From positions 12,772,001-12,836,000 of the forward strand of contig JAJQJQ010000002.1 of NCBI GenBank assembly GCA_028622995.1: a DNA stretch of 64,000 nt, in the 5' to 3' direction. The notes under the pieces are model-generated. The model searched no databases and had not been told where the DNA came from. It was given only the letters and a program-made list of their open reading frames with translations. Below, piece by piece: positions 33,560 to 45,395 of the stretch; positions within the stretch are counted from its first letter, which is position 1; the number at the start of each line of letters is the position of its first letter. A program made the position numbers and the translations under genes. The DNA is from Panagrolaimus kolymaensis. Taxonomy: Eukaryota; Nematoda; Chromadorea; Rhabditida; Panagrolaimidae.

Positions 33560-35949
33560 TTAGGCCTGGGTTGAACTTGGTGTACCATTTGATTGATTTG
33601 GTGTTCCATTGATCATAGGTGAAGCCTTGGTTGTTGCAATACTTCTTCTTCCTTGGATTTCTAAAACCAATCATTTATAACATAAGGTATTTAGCAAAAT
33701 AAACTTACCTCTATGATGGAACAAGATGTCAAAGTACAGATCAGCTCGGTTGGCTTTCATTCCAGTGATTTCAAGTCAAGCAAGGTGTTCGAGAACGATA
33801 TGGAAGTTTTCAAGTTCTGGAGCATATTCAGCGTCGAAGATGTAATGGATTTCGACCATCCGTTGAAGGGCATCAGAGAAGTCACCGGTTACCTGAAAAA
33901 CAATAATTTTAAAAGAAAGAAAAAGAAGCATACTTTAAAATTTTGGTCATCGATGCAAACATAGTAACTCCTTCCTTGGCTTCTATTAAAAACTAAGATC
34001 ATTCCAGCTTTTTGACCCATATCTTTTCTGACATCTGCCATGGCTTGAACACTTGTAAACTCCTAAACGCTTAAAAGAGTAAAGATAAACGAACTTTAAA
34101 AGAACTTACTTTTCCTTCCACAATAAGGCGATCAGGTTTGCAGTTTTTGTTTCTTTTGCAGTAGGTTGGAACAAGATCAATCAGAGTTTTGCAAACTTGG
34201 AGCATATCATTTTCAAGGCCTTGGTGAACATCTTCCAAAAAGATTCCTTTTTTCTTGCCTAGGGTCACAATTGCAGGAGCATAAAGATGTAAAGCTTCCC
34301 CAACGTTGAAAGCGCTTAGTCCCTTCATATTTTCCATGGTGTACTTGAAGTCATGACGAAGCTACAATTGTGTAAAAAAGAAAGTTATGGTATTGTAATA
34401 TTAAATATACCAAAGTTGCATTTCTCACAAAACACGAAAACTTAGAGACCATGGTTTCAATCCTTCGGTGACGTCTGGTTATATCTTGATCCATTTCGTT
34501 CAACCATTGGCAGCGGAATTGACTAAAATTAAAGCGGCATTATTGTTTTAGAAGAAAGATGTATCTAATTATTGTAAGCAAGTGTATCAAATTGCGACCG
34601 CCAATATAATGATTCACACATTTTTTCACAAAAAGTTGCAAAATAAACTAACCTTGTATTTGCAACAAGTTGCTCCATTTCACCAGGTGTTTGTGCTTCA
34701 GAAATTGCTCCAGCTGCTTCATCAATATCCAAGGGTACCATATTTGCCAAGGTTAACTTTTGCTTCTTGATCTTTGGTGATTCTCCAGCTTTAAGAGCAT
34801 GGCGAACTTGCCTTTTCTTCACAGCCATAACTACAGGACTTGGACATCCATGGACTAACAATGTTGAAAACCATGCATTTCCTGTCATTTGAAGCATAAG
34901 AGAAATCAAAGGTTCAAGAGCGTTGCCTGGGATTTCAGTCCTAAAAGAGAAGTTTAGTTTATAACGAAAAACTAAACATACTTTTTATAAGCCTCGGAGA
35001 TAATATCAGTAATAGCTTTCTTTGCAAACTTTCTAGCCATGGTGAGGAGACTCAAATTGAAAGTTGTCAAAGATTCGTCGTGCAAGAAAACAAGGGCAGC
35101 AATGGTTGATGGGTTTGAAATGAACGCAATAACATCAATCTGTAATGATAAGATTAATTCAAAGATATTTAACAGAACTTACAGTTTCCACCATTGTTTT
35201 TTCAGAGGGCGACATTTCCTTGAACCTATCATCCATTAAGCCTTGGTTTGCGATGTATAAGTTTGCGAGGTATGTACCTTGAGTTGTAGCATTTCCTCGA
35301 AGCAATGGGCACGGTAAAATTATCCTTGGGATCAACATACGTTAGACCAGAGTAAGATTGATAAGAGTATCGGAAGTATCTTGAGTCGAAGAGGAAGGTT
35401 GATTCTGTGAAGCAAGAGGCATTTGGTTTTCTTCAGCTACAGCCTTGGTTACAAGTTGCTTTTCTTGATCATCGTAAGATTTTCGCTAAAAATAAAGTAA
35501 ATGTATGAACAAGCAAATAAAGAACATGACTCAAGAGAGCCTTGGAGATCATCAGTAGCCATTTCGGTAACATGAACAGTTGCTTTTGCTGATTCTCTAG
35601 CAATGGTTTTCGATAAGCTTGGAGTGGCAATGTCTGGCCAGGTATCTTAAAAAATTTAGTATTAGTAAAGAAAATAAACTGACAAAAACAACTCACCAAT
35701 AGATGCAAAGTATATTTCACCCGAGATCAAAAAAGTCATGGGATTCATTGTTGTAAACATCGTTTTATCATCGAGATCCTTGGTTTTCCATTTGATAACA
35801 GCATCAAAATTCCTAGGTAATCCCAACGTATCAGAGATATGTTGCTGCAAATCCTTGGTGTTCGCAGTATCAAAAAGATAAGTTAAAGTTTGAGGACCAT
35901 CAGTTGCAAGAGCTGCATCAGTAACAACGATAGTAACAGAGTTACTCAT
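33560..35949 (-). pseudogene. Ten-exon gene with several lesions, family unrecognised
   Basis: Exons read as 35949-35697, 35645-35531, 35485-35183, 35139-34982, 34940-34653, 34522-34411, 34361-34110, 34062-33934, 33892-33709 and 33660-33560. Introns are mostly 41-51 bp, unlike the longer introns of neighbours; the largest, at 34523-34652, is 130 bp. The deduced protein would be about 630 residues, mostly soluble and helical-looking, with no domain I recognise. There are four lesions. The exon 2/3 junction does not keep frame. Exon 3 shows two opposite one-base frame changes, near 35419-35430 and 35290-35306, with a stop in the original frame at 35342-35344. Exon 9 has an in-frame TGA at 33776-33778. 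Codon use is less AT-biased than in neighbours. The start lies 9 bases from the satellite array. I see no hallmark of a transposon or virus protein. Confidence 0.6.
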
Positions 35950-35971
35950 TTTGAAGACTGAAGCTCTCCGA

Positions 35972-35980
35972 CTTTTTATA
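35972..35980 (-). promoter_or_regulatory. TATA-like box in the first satellite monomer
   Basis: On the minus strand the sequence TATAAAAAG lies 22 bases upstream of the ATG at 35949, followed by TTCAGTC, which resembles an initiator. The element is part of the satellite A/A' monomer, so copies recur through the array. If used, it would give an almost leaderless mRNA. Confidence 0.25.
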
Positions 35981-37187
35981 AATAAAAGTTGTGTATAAAA
36001 ATAATTTATTTTCCTTAATTTTTGGAATTTTTTACACCCGTTTTTTACTATTTCAAATGCCCTTTACCTCCATTATTAATTTTTTTAAATTTAAAACATT
36101 GTTGCATCCTTCATTGGTGAATAAAACTTTGAAGCTCTCCGACTTTTTACTAAAAAATAAAAAGCAGAGAAAATATTTATTTTCCTTAATTTTTGGAATT
36201 TTTTACACCCGTTTTTTACTATTTCAAATGCCCTTTACCTCCATTATTAATTTTTTTAAATTTAAAACATTGTTGCATCCTTCATTGGTGAATAAAACTT
36301 TGAAGCTCTCCGACTTTTTATAAATAAAAGTTGTGAATAAAAATAATTTATTTTCCTTAATTTTTGGAATTTTTTACACCCGTTTTTTACTATTTCAAAT
36401 GCCCTTTACCTCCATTATTAATTTTTTTAAATTTAAAACATTGTTGCATCCTTCATTTGTGAATAAAACTTTGAAGCTCTCCGACTTTTTACTAAAAAAT
36501 AAAAAGCAGAGAAAATATTTATTTTCCTTAATTTTTGGAATTTTTTACACCCGTTTTTTACTATTTCAAATGCCCTTTACCTCCATTATTAATTTTTTTA
36601 AATTTAAAACATTGTTGCATCCTTCATTGGTGAATAAAACTTTGAAGCTCTCCGACTTTCTATAAATAAAAGTTGTGAATAAAAATAATTTATTTTCCTT
36701 AATTTTTGGAATTTTTTACACCCGTTTTTTACTATTTCAAATGCCCTTTACCTCCATTATTAATTTTTTTAAATTTAAAACATTGTTGCATCCTTCATTG
36801 GTGAATAAAACTTTGAAGCTCTCCGACTTTTTATAAATAAAAGTTGTGAATAAAAATAATTTATTTTCCTTAATTTTTGGAATTTTTTACACCCGTTTTT
36901 TACTATTTCAAATGCCCTTTACCTCCATTATTAATTTTTTTAAATTTAAAACATTGTTGCATCCTTCATTGGTGAATAAAACTTTGAAGCTCTCCGACTT
37001 TTTATAAATAAAAGTTGTGAATAAAAATAATTTATTTTCCTTAATTTTTGGAATTTTTTACACCCGTTTTTTACTATTTCAAATGCCCTTTACCTCCATT
37101 ATTAATTTTTTTAAATTTAAAACATTGTTGCATCCTTCATTGTTGAATAAAACTTTGAAGCTCTCCGACTTTTTATAAATAAAAGTT

Positions 37188-40100
37188 GTGAATAAAAATA
37201 ATTTATTTTTCTTAATTTTTGGAATTTTTTACACCCGTTTTTTACTATTTCAAATGCCCTTTACCTCCATTATTAATTTTTTTAAATTTAAAACATTGTT
37301 GCATCCTTCATTGGTGAATAAAACTTTGAAGCTCTCCGACTTTTTACTAAAAAATAAAAAGCAGAGAAAATATTTATTTTCCTTAATTTTTGGAATTTTT
37401 TACACCCGTTTTTTACTATTTCAAATGCCCTTTACCTCCATTATTAATTTTTTTAAATTTAAAACATTGTTGCATCCTTCATTGGTGAATAAAACTTTGA
37501 AGCTCTCCGACTTTTTACTAAAAAATAAAAAGCAGAGAAAATATTTATTTTCCTTAATTTTTGGAATTTTTTACACCCGTTTTTTACTATTTCAAATGCC
37601 CTTTACCTCCATTATTAATTTTTGTAAATTTAAAACATTGTTGCATCCTTCATTGGTGAATAAAACTTTGAAGCTCTCCGACTTTTTACTAAAAAATAAA
37701 AAGCAGAGAAAATATTTATTTTCCTTAATTTTTGGAATTTTTTACACCCGTTTTTTACTATTTCAAATGCCCTTTACCTCCATTATTAATTTTTTTAAAT
37801 TTAAAACATTGTTGCATCCTTCATTGGTGAATAAAACTTTGAAGCTCTCCGACTTTTTACTAAAAAATAAAAAGCAGAGAAAATATTTATTTTCCTTAAT
37901 TTTTGGAATTTTTTACACCCGTTTTTTACTATTTCAAATGCCCTTTACCTCCATTATTAATTTTTTTAAATTTAAAACATTGTTGCATCCTTCATTGGTG
38001 AATAAAACTTTGAAGCTCTCCGACTTTTTATAAATAAAAGTTGTGAATAAAAATAATTTATTTTCCTTAATTTTTGGAATTTTTTACACCCGTTTTTTAC
38101 TATTTCAAATGCCCTTTACCTCCATTATTAATTTTTTTAAATTTAAAACATTGTTGCATCCTTCATTGGTGAATAAAACTTTGAAGCTCTCCGACTTTTT
38201 ACTAAAAAATAAAAAGCAGAGAAAATATTTATTTTCCTTAATTTTTGGAATTTTTTACACCCGTTTTTTACTATTTCAAATGCCCTTTACCTCCATTATT
38301 AATTTTTTTAAATTTAAAACATTGTTGCATCCTTCATTGGTGAATAAAACTTTGAAGCTCTCCGACTTTTTACTAAAAAATAAAAAGCAGAGAAAATATT
38401 TATTTTCCTTAATTTTTGGAATTTTTTACACCCGTTTTTTACTATTTCAAATGCCCTTTACCTCCATTATTAATTTTTTTAAATTTAAAACATTGTTGCA
38501 TCCTTCATTGGTGAATAAAACTTTGAAGCTCTCCGACTTTTTATAAATAAAAGTTGTGAATAAAAATAATTTATTTTCCTTAATTTTTGGAATTTTTTAC
38601 ACCCGTTTTTTACTATTTCAAATGCCCTTTACCTCCATTATTAATTTTTTTAAATTTAAAACATTGTTGCATCCTTCATTGGTGAATAAAACTTTGAAGC
38701 TCTCCGACTTTTTATAAATAAAAGTTGTGAACAAAAATAATTTATTTTCCTTAATTTTTGGAATTTTTTACACCCGTTTTTTACTATTTCAAATGCCCTT
38801 TACCTCCATTATTAATTTTTTTAAATTTAAAACATTGTTGCATCCTTCATTGGTGAATAAAACTTTGAAGCTCTCCGACTTTTTACTAAAAAATAAAAAG
38901 CAGAGAAAATATTTATTTTCCTTAATTTTTGGAATTTTTTACACCCGTTTTTTACTATTTCAAATGCCCTTTACCTCCATTATTAATTTTTTTAAATTTA
39001 AAACATTGTTGCATCCTTCATTGGTGAATAAAACTTTGAAGCTCTCCGACTTTTTATAAATAAAATTTTTGAATAAAAATAATTTATTTTCCTTAATTTT
39101 TGGAATTTTTTACACCCGTTTTTTACTATTTCAAATGCCCTTTACCTCCATTATTAATTTTTTTAAATTTAAAACATTGTTGCATCCTTCATTGTTGAAT
39201 AAAACTTTGAAGCTCTCCGACTTTTTATAAATAAAAGTTGTGAATAAAAATAATTTATTTTTCTTAATTTTTGGAATTTTTTACACCCGTTTTTTACTAT
39301 TTCAAATGCCCTTTACCTCCATTATTAATTTTTTTAAATTTAAAACATTGTTGCATCCTTCATTGGTGAATAAAACTTTGAAGCTCTCCGACTTTTTACT
39401 AAAAAATAAAAAGCAGAGAAAATATTTATTTTCCTTAATTTTTGGAATTTTTTACACCCGTTTTTTACTATTTCAAATGCCCTTTACCTCCATTATTAAT
39501 TTTTTTAAATTTAAAACATTGTTGCATCCTTCATTGGTGAATAAAACTTTGAAGCTCTCCGACTTTTTATAAATAAAAGTTGTGAATAAAAATAATTTAT
39601 TTTCCTTAATTTTTGGAATTTTTTACACCCGTTTTTTACTATTTCAAATGCCCTTTACCTCCATTATTAATTTTTGTAAATTTAAAACATTGTTGCATCC
39701 TTCATTGGTGAATAAAACTTTGAAGCTCTCCGACTTTTTACTAAAAAATAAAAAGCAGAGAAAATATTTATTTTCCTTAATTTTTGGAATTTTTTACACC
39801 CGTTTTTTACTATTTCAAATGCCCTTTACCTCCATTATTAATTTTTTTAAATTTAAAACATTGTTGCATCCTTCATTGGTGAATAAAACTTTGAAGCTCT
39901 CCGACTTTTTACTAAAAAATAAAAAGCAGAGAAAATATTTATTTTCCTTAATTTTTGGAATTTTTTACACCCGTTTTTTACTATTTCAAATGCCCTTTAC
40001 CTCCATTATTAATTTTTTTAAATTTAAAACATTGTTGCATCCTTCATTGGTGAATAAAACTTTGAAGCTCTCCGACTTTTTATAAATAAAAGTTGTGAAT

Positions 40101-41291
40101 AAAAATAATTTATTTTCCTTAATTTTTGGAATTTTTTACACCCGTTTTTTACTATTTCAAATGCCCTTTACCTCCATTATTAATTTTTTTAAATTTAAAA
40201 CATTGTTGCATCCTTCATTGGTGAATAAAACTTTGAAGCTCTCCGACTTTTTACTAAAAAATAAAAAGCAGAGAAAATATTTATTTTCCTTAATTTTTGG
40301 AATTTTTTACACCCGTTTTTTACTATTTCAAATGCCCTTTACCTCCATTATTAATTTTTTTAAATTTAAAACATTGTTGCATCCTTCATTGGTGAATAAA
40401 ACTTTGAAGCTCTCCGACTTTTTACTAAAAAATAAAAAGCAGAGAAAATATTTATTTTCCTTAATTTTTGGAATTTTTTACACCCGTTTTTTACTATTTC
40501 AAATGCCCTTTACCTCCATTATTAATTTTTTTAAATTTAAAACATTGTTGCATCCTTCATTGGTGAATAAAACTTTGAAGCTCTCCGACTTTTTATAAAT
40601 AAAAGTTGTGAATAAAAATAATTTATTTTCCTTAATTTTTGGAATTTTTTACACCCGTTTTTTACTATTTCAAATGCCCTTTACCTCCATTATTAATTTT
40701 TTTAAATTTAAAACATTGTTGCATCCTTCATTGGTGAATAAAACTTTGAAGCTCTCCGACTTTTTATAAATAAAAGTTGTGAACAAAAATAATTTATTTT
40801 CCTTAATTTTTGGAATTTTTTACACCCGTTTTTTACTATTTCAAATGCCCTTTACCTCCATTATTAATTTTTTTAAATTTAAAACATTGTTGCATCCTTC
40901 ATTGGTGAATAAAACTTTGAAGCTCTCCGACTTTTTACTAAAAAATAAAAAGCAGAGAAAATATTTATTTTCCTTAATTTTTGGAATTTTTTACACCCGT
41001 TTTTTACTATTTCAAATGCCCTTTACCTCCATTATTAATTTTTTTAAATTTAAAACATTGTTGCATCCTTCATTGGTGAATAAAACTTTGAAGCTCTCCG
41101 ACTTTTTATAAATAAAATTTTTGAATAAAAATAATTTATTTTCCTTAATTTTTGGAATTTTTTACACCCGTTTTTTACTATTTCAAATGCCCTTTACCTC
41201 CATTATTAATTTTTTTAAATTTAAAACATTGTTGCATCCTTCATTGGTGAATAAAACTTTGAAGCTCTCCGACTTTTTACTAAAAAATAAA
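37188..41291. repeat. Tandem pair of 12-monomer (2052-bp) higher-order units
   Basis: Positions 37188-39239 and 39240-41291 have the same order of A, A' and B monomers except at one position (37530 is B, 39582 is A). Private variants recur exactly 2052 bp apart: TTGTTGAATAAAAC just before each unit, TTTTTCTTAATTT at each start, TTTTTGTAAATTT (37624 and 39676), GAACAAAAAT (38731 and 40783) and the A' block (39069 and 41121). Confidence 0.85.
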
Positions 41292-43686
41292 AAGCAGAGA
41301 AAATATTTATTTTCCTTAATTTTTGGAATTTTTTACACCCGTTTTTTACTATTTCAAATGCCCTTTACCTCCATTATTAATTTTTTTAAATTTAAAACAT
41401 TGTTGCATCCTTCATTGGTGAATAAAACTTTGAAGCTCTCCGACTTTTTATAAATAAAAGTTGTGAATAAAAATAATTTATTTTCCTTAATTTTTGGAAT
41501 TTTTTACACCCGTTTTTTACTATTTCAAATGCCCTTTACCTCCATTATTAATTTTTTTAAATTTAAAACATTGTTGCATCCTTCATTGGTGAATAAAACT
41601 TTGAAGCTCTCCGACTTTTTACTAAAAAATAAAAAGCAGAGAAAATATTTATTTTCCTTAATTTTTGGAATTTTTTACACCCGTTTTTTACTATTTCAAA
41701 TGCCCTTTACCTCCATTATTAATTTTTTTAAATTTAAAACATTGTTGCATCCTTCATTGGTGAATAAAACTTTGAAGCTCTCCGACTTTTTATAAATAAA
41801 AGTTGTGAATAAAAATAATTTATTTTCCTTAATTTTTGGAATTTTTTACACCCGTTTTTAACTATTTCAAATGCCCTTTACCTCCATTATTAATTTTTTT
41901 AAATTTAAAACATTGTTGCATCCTTCATTGGTGAATAAAACTTTGAAGCTCTCCGACTTTTTATAAATAAAAGTTGTGAATAAAAATAATTTATTTTCCT
42001 TAATTTTTGGAATTTTTTACACCCGTTTTTTTCTATTTCAAATGCCCTTTACCTCCATTATTAATTTTTTTAAATTTAAAACATTGTTGCATCCTTCATT
42101 GGTGAATAAAACTTTGAAGCTCTCCGACTTTTTACTAAAAAATAAAAAGCAGAGAAAATATTTATTTTCTTTAATTTTTGGAATTTTTTACACCCGTTTT
42201 TTACTATTTCAAATGCCCTTTACCTCCATTATTAATTTTTTTAAATTTAAAACATTGTTGCATCCTTCATTGGTGAATAAAACTTTGAAGCTCTCCGACT
42301 TTTTATAAATAAAAGTTGTGTATAAAAATAATTTATTTTCTTTAATTTTTGGAATTTTTTACACCCGTTTTTTTCTATTTCAAATGCCCTTTACCTCCAT
42401 TATTAATTTTTTTAAATTTAAAACATTGTTGCATCCTTCATTGGTGAATAAAACTTTGAAGCTCTCCGACTTTTTACTAAAAAATAAAAAGCAGAGAAAA
42501 TATTTATTTTCCTTAATTTTTGGAATTTTTTACACCCGTTTTTTACTATTTCAAATGCCCTTTACCTCCATTATTAATTTTTTTAAATTTAAAACATTGT
42601 TGCATCCTTCATTGGTGAATAAAACTTTGAAGCTCTCCGACTTTTTATAAATAAAAGTTGTGAATAAAAATAATTTATTTTCCTTAATTTTTGGAATTTT
42701 TTACACCCGTTTTTTACTATTTCAAATGCCCTTTACCTCCATTATTAATTTTTTTAAATTTAAAACATTGTTGCATCCTTCATTGGTGAATAAAACTTTG
42801 AAGCTCTCCGACTTTTTATAAATAAAAGTTGTGAATAAAAATAATTTATTTTCCTTAATTTTTGGAATTTTTTACACCCGTTTTTTACTATTTCAAATGC
42901 CCTTTACCTCCATTATTAATTTTTTTAAATTTAAAACATTGTTGCATCCTTCATTGGTGAATAAAACTTTGAAGCTCTCCGACTTTTTACTAAAAAATAA
43001 AAAGCAGAGAAAATATTTATTTTCCTTAATTTTTGGAATTTTTTACACCCGTTTTTTACTATTTCAAATGCCCTTTACCTCCATTATTAATTTTTTTAAA
43101 TTTAAAACATTGTTGCATCCTTCATTGGTGAATAAAACTTTGAAGCTCTCCGACTTTTTATAAATAAAAGTTGTGAATAAAAATAATTTATTTTCCTTAA
43201 TTTTTGGAATTTTTTACACCCGTTTTTTACTATTTCAAATGCCCTTTACCTCCATTATTAATTTTTTTAAATTTAAAACATTGTTGCATCCTTCATTGGT
43301 GAATAAAACTTTGAAGCTCTCCGACTTTTTATAAATAAAATTTTTGAATAAAAATAATTTATTTTCCTTAATTTTTGGAATTTTTTACACCCGTTTTTTA
43401 CTATTTCAAATGCCCTTTACCTCCATTATTAATTTTTTTAAATTTAAAACATTGTTGCATCCATCATTGGTGAATAAAACTTTGAAGCTCTCCGACTTTT
43501 TACTAAAAAATAAAAAGCAGAGAAAATATTTATTTTCCTTAATTTTTGGAATTTTTTACACCCGTTTTTTACTATTTCAAATGCCCTTTACCTCCATTAT
43601 TAATTTTTTTAAATTTAAAACATTGTTGCATCCTTCATTGGTGAATAAAACTTTGAAGCTCTCCGACTTTTTACTAAAAAATAAAA

Positions 43687-44369
43687 AGCATAGAAAATAT
43701 TTATTTTCCTTAATTTTTGGAATTTTTTACACCCGTTTTTTACTATTTCAAATGACCTTTACCTCCATTATTATTTTTTTTAAATTTAAAACATTGTTGC
43801 ATCCTTCATTGGTGAATAAAACTTTGAAGCTCTCCGACTTTTTATAAATAAAAGTTGTGAATAAAAATAATTTATTTTCCTTAATTTTTGGAATTTTTTA
43901 CACCCGTTTTTTACTATTTCAAATGCCCTTTACCTCCATTATTAATTTTTTTAAATTTAAAACATTGTTGCATCCTTCATTGGTGAATAAAACTTTGAAG
44001 CTCTCCGACTTTTTATAAATAAAAGTTGTGAATAAAAATAATTTATTTTCCTTAATTTTTGGAATTTTTTACACCCGTTTTTTACTATTTCAAATGCCCT
44101 TTACCTCCATTATTAATTTTTTTAAATTTAAAACATTGTTGCATCCTTCATTGGTGAATAAAACTTTGAAGCTCTCCGACTTTTTACTAAAAAATAAAAA
44201 GCATAGAAAATATTTATTTTCCTTAATTTTTGGAATTTTTTACACCCGTTTTTTACTATTTCAAATGACCTTTACCTCCATTATTATTTTTTTTAAATTT
44301 AAAACATTGTTGCATCCTTCATTGGTGAATAAAACTTTGAAGCTCTCCGACTTTTTATAAATAAAAGTT
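43687..44369. repeat. Three-monomer (513-bp) local duplication
   Basis: A distinctive B monomer carrying AAGCATAGAAAA, AAATGACCTTT and TTATTATTTTTTTT occurs near 43687-43800 and again 513 bp later (about 44200-44313). This is exactly three monomers, indicating a recent small duplication. Confidence 0.8.
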
Positions 44370-45395
44370 GTGAATAAAAATAATTTATTTTCCTTAATTT
44401 TTGGAATTTTTTACACCCGTTTTTTACTATTTCAAATGCCCTTTACCTCCATTATTAATTTTTTTAAATTTAAAACATTGTTGCATCCTTCATTGGTGAA
44501 TAAAACTTTGAAGCTCTCCGACTTTTTACTAAAAAATAAAAAGCAGAGAAAATATTTATTTTCCTTAATTTTTGGAATTTTTTACACCCGTTTTTTACTA
44601 TTTCAAATGCCCTTTACCTCCATTATTAATTTTTTTAAATTTAAAACATTGTTGCATCCTTCATTGGTGAATAAAACTTTGAAGCTCTCCGACTTTTTAT
44701 AAATAAAAGTTGTGAATAAAAATAATTTATTTTCCTTAATTTTTGGAATTTTTTACACCCGTTTTTTACTATTTCAAATGCCCTTTACCTCCATTATTAA
44801 TTTTTTTAAATTTAAAACATTGTTGCATCCTTCATTGGTGAATAAAACTTTGAAGCTCTCCGACTTTTTACTAAAAAATAAAAAGCAGAGAAAATATTTA
44901 TTTTCCTTAATTTTTGGAATTTTTTACACCCGTTTTTTACTATTTCAAATGCCCTTTACCTCCATTATTAATTTTTTTAAATTTAAAACATTGTTGCATC
45001 CTTCATTGGTGAATAAAACTTTGAAGCTCTCCGACTTTTTATAAATAAAAGTTGTGAATAAAAATAATTTATTTTCCTTAATTTTTGGAATTTTTTACAC
45101 CCGTTTTTTACTATTTCAAATGCCCTTTACCTCCATTATTAATTTTTTTAAATTTAAAACATTGTTGCATCCTTCATTGGTCAATAAAACTTTGAAGCTC
45201 TCCGACTTTTTATAAATAAAAGTTGTGAATAAAAATAATTTATTTTCCTTAATTTTTGGAATTTTTTACACCCGTTTTTTACTATTTCAAATGCCCTTTA
45301 CCTCCATTATTAATTTTTTTAAATTTAAAACATTGTTGCATCCTTCATTGGTGAATAAAACTTTGAAGCTCTCCGACTTTTTATAAATAAAATTT

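Noticed and set aside
33560..35949. An endogenous viral element (nucleoprotein-like)
   Set aside because: Length and soluble character allowed the idea, but no diagnostic motif is visible and the gene has nine ordinary short introns, so I do not claim it.
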